Origin: Achromobacter xylosoxidans | GTDB taxonomy: Bacteria > Pseudomonadota > Gammaproteobacteria > Burkholderiales > Burkholderiaceae_B | NCBI RefSeq assembly: GCF_002192695.1 | Contig: NZ_MTLG01000052.1 | Location: 1 to 64,000 of the forward strand | DNA: 64,000 bases | Direction: 5' to 3' | Part shown: positions 27,897-38,194 of the stretch, piece after piece | Layout of the letters: every line of letters begins with the position of its first letter | How positions within the stretch are numbered: the stretch's first letter is position 1 | The notes under the pieces: model-generated | The model's input: only the letters and a program-made list of their open reading frames with translations | Databases searched by the model: none | Told to the model about the DNA's origin: nothing | Position numbers and translations under genes: made by a program

Positions 27897-28454
27897 ATGA
27901 CGGCACCCAACGAGCCTGTAGATCAGACGCCCGAAGTCGGCCGGAACGCCGATGCGGCCTCCGCCGCCGAGGACGCCGTGCAGGCCGAGCTGAACGAGTT
28001 GCGCGCCCAGCTGGACGCCGCCCAGGCCACCGTCAATGAGCAGCAGGACCAGCTTCTGCGCATACGGGCCGAAGCCGAGAACGTGCGCCGCCGCGCCCAG
28101 GAAGACGTGTCCAAGGCGCGCAAGTTCGGCATCGAGTCGTTCGCCGAAAGCCTGGTTCCGGTCAAGGACAGCCTGGAAGCCGCCCTGGCCCAGCCTGACC
28201 AGACCGTTGAAACGCTGCGCGAAGGCGTCGAAGTGACGCTCAAGCAATTGACGGCCGGCTTCGAGCGCAATCTGCTCAAGGAAATCGCGCCGGCGCAGGG
28301 CGACAAGTTCGACCCGCATCAGCATCAGGCCATTTCGTCCATCCCCGCCGAGCAGCCCGCCAATACCGTGGTCCAGCTGCTGCAGAAGGGCTATGCCATC
28401 GCCGACCGGACCCTGCGTCCGGCGCTGGTGGTGGTGTCCGCAGGCCAGGGCTGA
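27897..28454 (+). CDS. grpE: Nucleotide exchange factor GrpE
   Basis: Co-chaperone that exchanges nucleotide on DnaK (185 aa). An acidic N-terminus is followed by a long helix ([36 protein letters not shown]) and the compact C-terminal domain with [10 protein letters not shown] and [32 protein letters not shown] 27897 follows TTTTTGGAGGA and lies downstream of the predicted heat-shock start point. Confidence 0.97.
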   Translation: MTAPNEPVDQTPEVGRNADAASAAEDAVQAELNELRAQLDAAQATVNEQQDQLLRIRAEAENVRRRAQEDVSKARKFGIESFAESLVPVKDSLEAALAQPDQTVETLREGVEVTLKQLTAGFERNLLKEIAPAQGDKFDPHQHQAISSIPAEQPANTVVQLLQKGYAIADRTLRPALVVVSAGQG

Positions 28455-28468
28455 ACCGGCCGCAAGCC

Positions 28469-28873
28469 ATGACGGATCCCCGGTTCGACCCCGCCCAGGT
28501 ATTCCAGGCGTTCGACATGCGGCATGTCGACACCGAGGGATTCGACGCGGCGGTGGTGCAGGCGCCGGGGACGGATCTGCGCTGCGTGTTCCTGTGGGGA
28601 CAGGATTGCTATAACTGCAATATTTTCAAGCAGACCGCCTTGCTGCATCGGGACGCGCTGCTGGAACTGGGCCTGACCTGGTTCGAAGCCGACGTCTACG
28701 CGGACGAGGCGCTGGGAAGGCGCTTTGCCCTGCATGGCGTCCCCACTTTTGTGCTGTATCGGGCGGGCAAGCGGCTGGGCCGCATCACGGGCTGGCCCGG
28801 CTTGCCGCAGTTCACCGGGGCCATCCGCCGTTTGCAGGAACCGGTTGTAGAAAATTCCGGCCCGGCGTCTTGA
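28469..28873 (+). CDS. Thioredoxin-like protein
   Basis: A 134-residue protein with a thioredoxin fold: the active-site-like WGQDCYNCNIFK segment has a CxxC (CYNC) in place of CGPC, and the conserved cis-proline is in HGVPTFVLYRAGKRLGR. No signal peptide is seen, so it is likely cytoplasmic. It is encoded 14 bp after grpE, and its TGA stop lies inside the -35 element of the dnaK heat-shock promoter. A redox role linked to stress is plausible but not shown. Confidence 0.8.
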   Translation: MTDPRFDPAQVFQAFDMRHVDTEGFDAAVVQAPGTDLRCVFLWGQDCYNCNIFKQTALLHRDALLELGLTWFEADVYADEALGRRFALHGVPTFVLYRAGKRLGRITGWPGLPQFTGAIRRLQEPVVENSGPAS

Positions 28874-28897
28874 AAAACCCTGCGGGCAGCCCCAGTT
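28869..28897 (+). promoter_or_regulatory. Sigma-32 promoter of dnaK
   Basis: CTTGAAA (28869-28875), a 14-bp spacer, then CCCCAGTT (28890-28897). The -35 is perfect; the -10 keeps CCCCA but not the following T. The stop codon of the upstream gene (28871-28873) is embedded in the -35. It lies 57 bp before the dnaK start. Confidence 0.7.
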
Positions 28898-28953
28898 ATG
28901 TGGGGACAAGAAGTTTCTCCCTATTTTCATAGATTCAATCAAGGTAACCGACC

Positions 28954-30879
<1,926 letters not shown>

Positions 30880-30964
30880 TGGCCGGGCGCTGACCTGCCT
30901 CTGCCGCCCGGTAGCCGGAGAAATCCGCCTACCGGGCGTACTCATTCTGTAGCACTGAAAAGAA

Positions 30965-30980
30965 GGCTCGTTTTCGAGCC
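30965..30980 (+). promoter_or_regulatory. Hairpin in the dnaJ leader between ribosome site and start
   Basis: GGCTCG-TTTT-CGAGCC is a perfect 6-bp stem ending eight bases before the dnaJ ATG (30989). The only purine-rich Shine-Dalgarno candidate, AGAAGG (30961-30966), partly lies in the 5' arm. Folding would either hide that site or bring it closer to the ATG. A second inverted repeat, GCCCGGTAG/CTACCGGGC (30906-30914 and 30929-30937), lies upstream without a T run. The regulatory role is inference. Confidence 0.45.
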
Positions 30981-30988
30981 CACGGATC

Positions 30989-32119
30989 ATGGCAAAACGT
31001 GACTATTACGAAGTCTTGGGCGTTGCGAAGAACGCCTCGGATGACGACCTCAAGAAGGCCTATCGAAAGCTGGCCATGAAGTACCATCCGGATCGCAATC
31101 CGGACAGCAAAGAAGCCGAAGAGAAGTTCAAGGAAGCCAAGGAAGCCTACGAGGTCCTGGGTGACGATCAGAAGCGCGCCGCCTACGACCGCTATGGGCA
31201 TGCGGGCGTGGATCCCAATTCCGCCGGCATGGGCGGTGGCATGGGCGGCGGTTTTGCCGACGCCTTCGGCGACATCTTCGGCGAAATCTTCGGCGGCGGC
31301 GGCGGCGGTGGCCGCCGTGGCGGCGGCCCGCAGGTCTACCGCGGCGCCGACCTGAAGTACGCGCTGGAAATCACGCTGGAGCAGGCCGCAGCCGGCTTCG
31401 ACACCGAGATCCGCGTGCCCAGCTGGGAAAACTGCGACACCTGCCATGGCTCCGGCGCCAAGGTCGGCACCTCGCCCAAGACCTGCCGCACCTGCGGCGG
31501 CTCGGGCGCTGTGCGCATGCAGCAGGGTTTCTTCAGCGTGCAGCAGACCTGCCCGACCTGCCATGGCAACGGCAAGGAAATCACCGATCCCTGCCCCGCT
31601 TGCGATGGCGTGGGCCGCATCCGTCGCAACAAGACGCTGCAGGTCAAGATTCCGGCCGGCATCGACGACGGCATGCGCATCCGCTCCAGCGGCAACGGCG
31701 AACCGGGCATCAACGGCGGCCCTCCGGGCGACCTGTATGTGGAAATCCACATCAAGCAGCACAAGATCTTCCAGCGCGACGGCGACGACCTGCACTGCGA
31801 ACTGACCATCCCGTTCACCTCGGCGGCGTTGGGCGGCGAGCTCCAGGTGCCGACGCTGGGCGGCAAGGCCGAGATCTCGATCCCCGAAGGCACGCAGTCC
31901 GGCAAGACCTTCCGCCTGCGCGGCAAGGGCATCCGCGGCGTGCGCGGCAGCTACCCGGGCGATCTGTACTGCCATGTGGTGGTGGAAACGCCGGTGCGCC
32001 TGAGCGACGACCAGAAGAACATCCTGCGCCAGTTCGAGGCTTCGCTGAACGACGGCGGCGACCGCCATTCGCCGCAAAGCAAGTCCTGGACCGACCGGGT
32101 GAAGGAATTCTTCAGCTGA
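30989..32119 (+). CDS. dnaJ: Chaperone DnaJ (Hsp40)
   Basis: DnaK co-chaperone, 376 aa. The J domain has the HPD tripeptide in [10 protein letters not shown], followed by a Gly/Phe-rich linker ([25 protein letters not shown]). Four zinc-binding repeats are present: [24 protein letters not shown] and CPACDGVG. C-terminal substrate-binding domains follow ([18 protein letters not shown]). It is 109 bp after dnaK and probably on the same transcript. Confidence 0.98.
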   Translation: MAKRDYYEVLGVAKNASDDDLKKAYRKLAMKYHPDRNPDSKEAEEKFKEAKEAYEVLGDDQKRAAYDRYGHAGVDPNSAGMGGGMGGGFADAFGDIFGEIFGGGGGGGRRGGGPQVYRGADLKYALEITLEQAAAGFDTEIRVPSWENCDTCHGSGAKVGTSPKTCRTCGGSGAVRMQQGFFSVQQTCPTCHGNGKEITDPCPACDGVGRIRRNKTLQVKIPAGIDDGMRIRSSGNGEPGINGGPPGDLYVEIHIKQHKIFQRDGDDLHCELTIPFTSAALGGELQVPTLGGKAEISIPEGTQSGKTFRLRGKGIRGVRGSYPGDLYCHVVVETPVRLSDDQKNILRQFEASLNDGGDRHSPQSKSWTDRVKEFFS

Positions 32120-32136
32120 ATCGGCTGAAGAAACGA

Positions 32137-32168
32137 GAAAACCGCGACAAGTTTGTCGCGGTTTTTTT
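32137..32168 (+). terminator. Terminator of the grpE-dnaK-dnaJ locus
   Basis: An AAACCGCGACA arm pairs with TGTCGCGGTTT across a short loop and runs into a T tract, 18 bp after the dnaJ stop. Confidence 0.88.
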
Positions 32169-32198
32169 ATGCCTCCTGACGCGCCCGGGCTGGAATTC

Positions 32199-32495
32199 CT
32201 ATACGTCGATGATGACCAGGGTACCGTGGCTGCCTGGCAGGACCGCGTGCGGAACGCCGGCCTGTGCCAAATACATCTGCCCGGCCTCGACGACGACCTC
32301 CGCTCCTTCGACGAACAGGCGCATCAGGCCGTTGATGACCAGCAGCGCTTCGTTATAGTCGTGAGTCTCACTGTCGTAGGATTGGCCATCCATGCGCAGG
32401 ATCTTGATCCTTGCAGGTCCGACTTGACCGGCTACAACTGACTTCCATGCAGCGGGCAGGTCATCGGCGATGGCTTTGAAATCAATCGGCGACAT
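32199..32495 (-). CDS. Cupin-domain protein
   Basis: A 98-residue single-domain cupin. The first motif is degenerate (ETHDYNEALLVINGLMRLFV) and the second reads MYLAQAGVPHAVLPGSHGTLVIID, with a His in the usual place. Start ATG 32495 follows GAGGAG; the open frame extends 13 codons further without support. It may bind a small ligand or metal; no partner gene is evident. Confidence 0.75.
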   Translation of the reverse strand: MSPIDFKAIADDLPAAWKSVVAGQVGPARIKILRMDGQSYDSETHDYNEALLVINGLMRLFVEGAEVVVEAGQMYLAQAGVPHAVLPGSHGTLVIIDV

Positions 32496-32563
32496 AGGCT
32501 CCTCGCAGAAACGGCTAGAGTATTCGTGCCGCACAGTATGTCATCCCATTGTCCGGGAATGCG

Positions 32564-32589
32564 AAAAGACCGCGGCTTACGCCGCGGTC
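32564..32589 (-). terminator. Hairpin with T run, minus strand
   Basis: A perfect 9-bp inverted repeat GACCGCGGC/GCCGCGGTC with a 4-base loop, followed on the minus strand by TTTT. It lies downstream of the DUF4148 gene's own terminator and upstream of the cupin gene, so it may be a second stop for leftward transcription. Confidence 0.5.
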
Positions 32590-32594
32590 CCAGG

Positions 32595-32646
32595 TGCTGC
32601 TACTGCTATATCAACTTCAACTTCTACTTCTACTGCTACATCGACC
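32595..32646. repeat. Low-complexity trinucleotide/hexanucleotide tract
   Basis: An imperfect run of TACTGC, CAACTT and CTACTT units lies between two hairpins in the 224-bp gap between the cupin and DUF4148 genes. Six-base periodicity is visible (CTTCTACTTCTACTGCTAC). No gene of its own. Confidence 0.6.
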
Positions 32647-32660
32647 GCCGCTGTCGCCGA

Positions 32661-32700
32661 TAAAAAACCGGCCTCAAACCATGATGCCGTCCGAGGCCGG
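32661..32700 (-). terminator. Terminator of the DUF4148 gene
   Basis: On the minus strand CCGGCCTC pairs with GAGGCCGG across a 17-base loop and is followed by six T's. It lies 20 bp after the DUF4148 gene stop. Confidence 0.75.
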
Positions 32701-32719
32701 CCGGGCCACAGCAAGCAGC

Positions 32720-33109
32720 TCACCGGGTGATCGGCGGGTACTCGAGTTCGCCGAACGTGTATTGGCCGCTGGCCTTGGCTTGCGCCAGTTCCTGCTGGAC
32801 ATCAGCGCGCGTCTTGGCGCTGGCGGGGGCGGACACGGCCGCCGGGTATTCCAGTTCACCGAAGGTGTACTGGCCGCTGATCTTGGCTTGTTGCAGCTGG
32901 GCTTGCACTTCCTGCGAGCTCAGGCTGGTGGTCTGGGGCAGGGCGGGCGGATAGTCCAGCTCGCCGAAGGTGTACTGGCCGCTGGCCTTGGCTTGCTGCA
33001 GTTCGGTCGCGACCTGGGCGCTGCTCTTGGCTTGTTCCACGCCGGCGGCTTGGGCGCCAACGCCAACCAGGGCCAGGGATAGCAGCAGGGTGGTGGTTAG
33101 GGTTTTCAT
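32720..33109 (-). CDS. DUF4148 exported protein with three internal repeats
   Basis: An exported protein of 129 residues whose signal peptide ends GVGAQAAG. The rest is three near-identical ~35-residue units, each built as a Gln/Ala/Lys helix followed by SGQYTFGELEYP (or DYP). This is the DUF4148 motif, common as one copy in Burkholderiales secreted proteins. Start ATG 33109 follows GGAGGTCTACC. Function is unknown. The repeats are also visible at DNA level. Confidence 0.88.
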   Translation of the reverse strand: MKTLTTTLLLSLALVGVGAQAAGVEQAKSSAQVATELQQAKASGQYTFGELDYPPALPQTTSLSSQEVQAQLQQAKISGQYTFGELEYPAAVSAPASAKTRADVQQELAQAKASGQYTFGELEYPPITR

Positions 33110-33347
33110 GGTAGACCTCCAATTCGTCTTGGTTGGGGACCGAATCCGGCGGCCCTCCGTCGTGGTTCGTTGTGTGTTCCCGATGACTGAATTGTGCTCG
33201 TTATCCCACCTGGGATAAACCCGTATTCCTTGAAAACATCTTTCCAAATAATCGAGTAATCACGTTCGCTTTTATGATTTCATCCATTTTTGGCATAGTC
33301 GGGGGATGTTCTGGTGAATTTTGGTGAGCTGACCAGCGCCGGAAAGC

Positions 33348-33375
33348 CAAAAAAAGCCCCGCCGCAGCGGGGCTT
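33348..33375 (-). terminator. Terminator of the M16 peptidase gene
   Basis: On the minus strand AAGCCCCGC-TGC-GGCGGGGCTT is followed by a T7 run, 18 bp after the peptidase stop codon. Confidence 0.85.
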
Positions 33376-33392
33376 GAGCGAGGCGGGCTTGG

Positions 33393-36149
33393 TCAGGGCG
33401 CCGGCTTCTTCTTGAAGTCGCCGGCAACCGCGGTGCTGAAACCGTCCGCGCGCAGATACTTGCGCAAAGCCGCATTGACCGAGTCGGCCGTCAGCGCGGA
33501 GATCTTCTTGTCCATGTCGGCGGACCAGGCGAACGTGCGGCCGCGCTGCATGTAGTCCAGCCAGGTGCTGGCCAGGACGTCGTCCTGGGCGCGGGCCAGG
33601 TTGCGGTAGTTCAGCAAGGCCGTGATGCCGTCCGAGATTTCCTTGTCCGTGAAGCCGTCCTTCAGTACGCGCGCCAGTTCTTCGCCGATGGCCTTTTCCA
33701 GGCGCTCGCGGTTTTGCGGCGCGTAGATGGCGTACATGGTCCAGCTGGCGGAGGGCTCGAACGACGAGACCGCCAGCGAGCTGCGCACGTTGTAAGACAG
33801 GCCGTCGGTTTCGCGCACGCGGTTCCACAGGCGCGAGGTTTCGGAGGCGCCGAACAGGTAGTTGGCCAGGTACAGCGCGGCGTAGTCCGCGTCCGTGTCC
33901 TGCAGCTTCAGCGGCATGCGCGAGATGTAGAACGCATTGGCCTTGTCCGGCGTGTCGATGTCGAACTGTTTGGCGGGAATGTCACGGTACGGGTTGGGCA
34001 CGCGGGTGTAGGCGGGCGCCTTCTTCCAGCCGGCCAGTCCGGTCTTGAGCGCGTTCTCGACGGCTGCGGGCTCGAAATCGCCGACCGCCGAGTACTCGAT
34101 GTTGCCGGCGCCGTAGAACTTGGAATGGAACTTGACCAGGGCGTCGCGATTCAGGGCGCGCACGCCAGCCAGCGATTCCTCGAAGGTCGGCACGTAGCGC
34201 AGGTCATTGGCGGGCCACGGGTTGTCCTGGCGGGCCAGCGCGCGTCCGGCCAGCGCCGAGGGTTCGGTCATGGCGTTCTGGATCGAGGTTTCGAGCTGGC
34301 GCTGGTATTCCTCGAGTTGTTCCTTGGGGAAATTGGCGTTGCGCACGATGTCCAGCGCCAGGGCGGTGAGTTCGGGCAGGTTTTCGCCTTTGGTCGACAT
34401 GGCGATCTTGAGCGTGGTGCCGCCGCCGCTGAAGCCGAGTTCGGCCTGCAGCTTGTCCAGGCGGTCCTGGATGTCCTGGCGCGACAGCTTGGCCGTGCCG
34501 CGGGTCAGCAGGTCGGCCACGGCGCTGGAATTCACGCGCTGGCCGAGCAGGTCTTTTTCATTGCCGAACTGGATCAGCATCTGCGCCTGCACCCGGTTGC
34601 CGCGCGTGGCCTTGGGCAGCAGCGCCAACTGCACGGGGCCGTTGGGCAGATCCAGCTTCTTGCGTTGCGTCAGCTTGTCGATGTTCTCGGGCGTGGGATC
34701 GAAGGCCGAGGCAGCCTTGAAGTCCGGATCGCCCTTGTAGTCCTTGAATACGGCGGTCAGGTCCACGCGTTGCTCCTGCGGCGCGCGCACGGGCTTCTCG
34801 GTGGGGATGTAGCGCCCTTCGATGCTGTTGCTTTGGACCAGGTAGGTGGTCGCGGCGCGCTGCACTTCGGCCAGCGTGGCCTTGCGGGCACGGTCACGCT
34901 GCAGGAAGAACAAACGCCAGTCGCCGGCGGCGATGGCCTCGGACAGCGCCACGCCGACTTGTTCAGGATCGCTGTAGGTCTGCTCCCAGGCGGTCAGCCA
35001 TTTGCTGCGGGCGCGATCCAGCTCCTGCTGGGTGAACGGCTTCTTGGCCAGGGACTCCAGCGTGCCGGTCAGCGCCTTCATGGCGGCGTCCAGGCTCTTG
35101 CCCGGCGTCAGTTGGGCGGCGAACATCGCCAGGCCCGGGTCCAGGTTTTCCATGGTGAAGCCGAACACGCCCGAGGCCAGCTTGGTCGGGACCAGCGCGT
35201 GGTAGAGACGGCCCGAGGGCGTGTCGGCCAGGATGGTGGCAGCCAGGTCCAGCGGCACGAAGTCGGCGCTGCCGGCGGCGGGGATGTGGTACATGGCCGC
35301 CACCAGCGGCGTGCCGCCCGTGCGGCGCAGGGTCACGGAACGTTCGCCGTCCTGCGCCGGTTCAACCGTGTATTCGGGCGGGAGCTTGCGCTCGGGCTTG
35401 GGCAGCTTGCCCAGCGTTTCCTCGATGTCGGTCAGGGTCGCCTGCGGGTCGAACTTGCCCGCCACGATCAGCACGGCGTTATCGGGCTGGTAGTACTCGT
35501 GATAGAAGGCGCGCAACTGGCCGATGTCCACGTTCTCGACGTCGGAGCGGGCGCCGATGGTGTTCTTGCCGTAGCTGTGCCACTGGAAGGCCGCGGACTG
35601 CATCTTCTGCATCAGGATGCGGAAGGGGCTGTTCTCGCCGCTTTCCATTTCGTTGCGGACCACGGTCATTTCCGAATCCAGGTCTTCCTTGGCGATCAAG
35701 GAATTGACCATGGCATCGGCCTGCCAGCCCAGGTACCACTTGAGGGTCTCGGGGTTGGCGGCGAAGCTGGCGAAATAGTTGGTGCGGTCGCTGGAGGTCG
35801 AGCCGTTGGCCTGCAGGCCGCGGCGCGAGAACTCGCCCATGGCGTTGCGGGTGGTGGATGTGCCCTTGAACAGCATGTGCTCCAGCAGGTGCGCCATGCC
35901 CGTCTGGCCGTAGTTCTCGTTGCGCGAGCCCACCAGGTAGGTCATGTTGACGGTGGTGGACGGCTTGGATTCGTCGGGAACCAGCAGCACTCTCAGGCCG
36001 TTGGCCAGGCGGTATTCGGTGATGCCTTCAATCGAGGCGGCCTCCGAGACGCCCGCCGGCAGGCTGGCGGCGCCGGCCTGAAAGGCCAGGAAGGAGGAAA
36101 ACAGCAGCACGCTCAGCGGGCGCGGCAGCTTCGACAGGGACAGGCGCAT
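33393..36149 (-). CDS. M16-family zinc metallopeptidase, exported
   Basis: A 918-residue pitrilysin-type protease with a cleavable signal (LLFSSFLAFQAGAAS). The inverted zinc motif HxxEH is at H87-L-L-E90-H91 in GMAHLLEHMLFKG, with the downstream Glu in the TVVRNEMESGENSP segment. The two-fold M16 repeat is present: the second half (from about residue 500) lacks HxxEH, as usual. Start ATG 36149 has AAAGGA upstream; the frame extends seven codons further. Periplasmic peptide degradation is the likely role. Confidence 0.92.
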   Translation of the reverse strand: MRLSLSKLPRPLSVLLFSSFLAFQAGAASLPAGVSEAASIEGITEYRLANGLRVLLVPDESKPSTTVNMTYLVGSRNENYGQTGMAHLLEHMLFKGTSTTRNAMGEFSRRGLQANGSTSSDRTNYFASFAANPETLKWYLGWQADAMVNSLIAKEDLDSEMTVVRNEMESGENSPFRILMQKMQSAAFQWHSYGKNTIGARSDVENVDIGQLRAFYHEYYQPDNAVLIVAGKFDPQATLTDIEETLGKLPKPERKLPPEYTVEPAQDGERSVTLRRTGGTPLVAAMYHIPAAGSADFVPLDLAATILADTPSGRLYHALVPTKLASGVFGFTMENLDPGLAMFAAQLTPGKSLDAAMKALTGTLESLAKKPFTQQELDRARSKWLTAWEQTYSDPEQVGVALSEAIAAGDWRLFFLQRDRARKATLAEVQRAATTYLVQSNSIEGRYIPTEKPVRAPQEQRVDLTAVFKDYKGDPDFKAASAFDPTPENIDKLTQRKKLDLPNGPVQLALLPKATRGNRVQAQMLIQFGNEKDLLGQRVNSSAVADLLTRGTAKLSRQDIQDRLDKLQAELGFSGGGTTLKIAMSTKGENLPELTALALDIVRNANFPKEQLEEYQRQLETSIQNAMTEPSALAGRALARQDNPWPANDLRYVPTFEESLAGVRALNRDALVKFHSKFYGAGNIEYSAVGDFEPAAVENALKTGLAGWKKAPAYTRVPNPYRDIPAKQFDIDTPDKANAFYISRMPLKLQDTDADYAALYLANYLFGASETSRLWNRVRETDGLSYNVRSSLAVSSFEPSASWTMYAIYAPQNRERLEKAIGEELARVLKDGFTDKEISDGITALLNYRNLARAQDDVLASTWLDYMQRGRTFAWSADMDKKISALTADSVNAALRKYLRADGFSTAVAGDFKKKPAP

Positions 36150-36270
36150 GGCAGACAATTCCTTTGGCATGGCAGAATCCGTTGGAGTGTATACGTTGGC
36201 AATGGTTCAGGGGCGTGGGGCGGTGTTCGCCGCGGCGCGCGGCCCGGGACCGCAAGCAAGGAAGTCCGCC

Positions 36271-36870
36271 ATGTCTTTATCCCTGGAAGTCGAAACGCCC
36301 CGCCTGGTGCTGCGCCAATGGCGCGCCGCCGACCGTGAACCTTTCGCGGCGCTGAACCAGGATCCCCGCGTCACCGAGTACCTGCTGCCGCTGAACGCAC
36401 AGGAAAGCGATGCGCTCGCCGACAGGCTGGCTGCCGGCATCGACGAGCACGGTTGGGGCTTCTGGGCCGTGGAAGCGCCGGGCGTGGCGCCTTTCATCGG
36501 TTTTGTCGGCATCAAGCCGCTGGCGCCCACCCTGCCGTTCGCGCCAGGCGTGGAGATAGGCTGGCGCCTGGCGCAGCGGCACTGGGGCAAGGGCTACGCC
36601 AGCGAAGCGGCCGAAGCAGCCTTGCGCGCGGGGTTCGAACAAGTCGGGCTGGACCAGATCGTGGCCTTCACGGCCACGGGCAATCTGCGCTCGCGCGCGG
36701 TGATGGACCGCTTGGGCATGAGGCTGGAGCCAGAAGGCTTCGACCATCCCGCCGTCCCGCCGGGGCATCCGCTATGCCGGCATGTGCTGTACCGGATCGG
36801 GCGCCAGGACTGGCGCGCGCGAGAAAATGGTGACGCAGATGCAGGCGCCACGCCGGTTGCGGCGGCATAA
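36271..36870 (+). CDS. GNAT-family N-acetyltransferase (RimJ-like)
   Basis: A 199-residue acetyltransferase of the RimJ/RimL type: ETPRLVLRQWRAADREPFAALNQDP at the start, EIGWRLAQRHWGKGYASEAAEAAL (acetyl-CoA loop), and NLRSRAVMDRLGMRLE near the end. The start follows GCAAGGAAG. The acceptor is unknown. It is divergent from the M16 peptidase gene, 121 bp apart. Confidence 0.88.
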   Translation: MSLSLEVETPRLVLRQWRAADREPFAALNQDPRVTEYLLPLNAQESDALADRLAAGIDEHGWGFWAVEAPGVAPFIGFVGIKPLAPTLPFAPGVEIGWRLAQRHWGKGYASEAAEAALRAGFEQVGLDQIVAFTATGNLRSRAVMDRLGMRLEPEGFDHPAVPPGHPLCRHVLYRIGRQDWRARENGDADAGATPVAAA

Positions 36871-37132
36871 GGGTCCGAGAGCGCCGTCCAGGCACGATGC
36901 TGCGTCGCAATATGACCAAACGGCGGGCTGATTTGAGCCCTCCGGGCTTGCGGGTGTAAGCTTTTCAGCACGCAGTACCTAGTTGCAGACCCAGTTGCAG
37001 ACGGGATGCGCGACAGCCCGCCCACAGGTTTCCCGTCCAACGCCAGACGCCGCTTCGTGCGCGGCGCCGGTGCTTGTCGTTCGCGCCTTCGCCGCCGGCA
37101 TCGTGCCGGCGCATTTACCGGAGGAACGACCC

Positions 37133-37510
37133 ATGCTGACCGAGATCGTCACGCGTGCCTTGTCCCAATTGACCGGCAGCTCCTTGAGCGGCGACGGGAT
37201 CAAAGGACAGTTTCAGTACGCCTATGCCAGCGATGACGGCCAATTCGTGGCCATACTGACCCATGACATGACCACCTACGTGGTGGACTTGAGCACACAA
37301 CGTTATTTTGCGGAGTGCGGAGGCTCGCCCCGGGGCTTTGCCGGGCATGTGCTGGAAATGGAAGGCGCCGCGGCGCGCAGCCATCCCTGGCCAGCCGCCA
37401 ACGATCTGTTCGATCTGGACATGGATGCGGATGAGCTTGCATGGCGCAGTTGCCCCGGCCTGCGCCGCGAGCCGCCCGCCGCCCGATCAGCGGAGAGCCG
37501 CGCCGCCTGA
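37133..37510 (+). CDS. Hypothetical protein
   Basis: A 125-residue protein that I do not recognise. ATG 37133 follows a strong GGAGGAACGACCC, and a clear terminator follows the gene, so it is likely real. The first ~60 residues look like a small alpha/beta domain (GQFQYAYASDDGQFVAILTHDMTTYVVDL). An acidic DLFDLDMDADEL patch follows, then an Arg/Ala-rich tail. No signal peptide or membrane helix. The 262 bp before it show no other gene. Confidence 0.6.
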   Translation: MLTEIVTRALSQLTGSSLSGDGIKGQFQYAYASDDGQFVAILTHDMTTYVVDLSTQRYFAECGGSPRGFAGHVLEMEGAAARSHPWPAANDLFDLDMDADELAWRSCPGLRREPPAARSAESRAA

Positions 37511-37541
37511 GAGTGGCCAGAAGCGGCAACATCCCATATTG

Positions 37542-37567
37542 AACCGGCGGCTCCGCCGGTTTTTTTT
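37542..37567 (+). terminator. Terminator after the hypothetical gene
   Basis: AACCGGCGG-CTC-CGCCGGTT followed by a T7 run, 31 bp after the stop codon. Confidence 0.88.
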
Positions 37568-37627
37568 GCCAGTGACGGGCGCGAATCCAATAGCCGCAAG
37601 GCCGCGCGGCTCGCTACAATTTGCGCC

Positions 37628-38185
37628 ATGATTACGCACGCCGAAACCCGCGCGCCGGATGGCGCAACCCTGGTCGATTGCACGCATGAGCGCCATGCCG
37701 ACCAGATACTGGCCATATTCAACGACGCCATCGCCAATTCCACCGCGCTGTACGACTACAAGCCGCGGCCACGCGAGGCGATGCAGGGTTGGTTCCAGGC
37801 CAAGCAGCAGGGCGGTTTTCCGGTGCTGGGGTACGAGAACGCAGCCGGCGAGCTGATGGCCTTCGCCAGCTACGGCACCTTCCGCGCCTGGCCTGCCTTC
37901 AAGTATTCGGTGGAGCATTCCGTGTATGTGGACGGACGCTTTCGCGGACTGGGCTTGGGCGAGGCGCTGATGCGCGAGCTGATCCAGCGGGCGCGCGCCA
38001 ATCAGGTGCACGTGCTGGTCGGCGGCATCGACGCAAGCAACCAGGGCAGCATCCGCCTGCACGAGAAACTGGGCTTCAGGCACGCGGGCACCATCCGCGA
38101 GGCAGGCTTCAAGTTCGGGCGCTGGCTGGATCTGGCGTTCTATCAGCTGACGCTGGATACGCCTGAAAAGCCGGTCGACGGGTGA
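37628..38185 (+). CDS. GNAT-family N-acetyltransferase, phosphinothricin acetyltransferase-like
   Basis: A 185-residue GNAT protein resembling Pat/Bar and methionine-sulfoximine acetyltransferases: HADQILAIFNDAIANSTALYDYKPR at the N-terminus, SVYVDGRFRGLGLGEALMRELI (acetyl-CoA loop) and GIDASNQGSIRLHEKLGFRHAGTIREAGFKFGRWLDLAFYQ near the C-terminus. Members acetylate amino-acid analogues; the natural substrate is not given by sequence. Convergent with the VWA gene, 9 bp apart. Confidence 0.88.
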   Translation: MITHAETRAPDGATLVDCTHERHADQILAIFNDAIANSTALYDYKPRPREAMQGWFQAKQQGGFPVLGYENAAGELMAFASYGTFRAWPAFKYSVEHSVYVDGRFRGLGLGEALMRELIQRARANQVHVLVGGIDASNQGSIRLHEKLGFRHAGTIREAGFKFGRWLDLAFYQLTLDTPEKPVDG

Positions 38186-38194
38186 CCGGCAATC

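Noticed and set aside
33714-36338. 874-codon open frame antisense to the M16 peptidase gene
   Set aside because: His/Arg/Gly/Val-rich shadow translation with no recognisable motif; the minus-strand peptidase has signal peptide, HxxEH and terminator.
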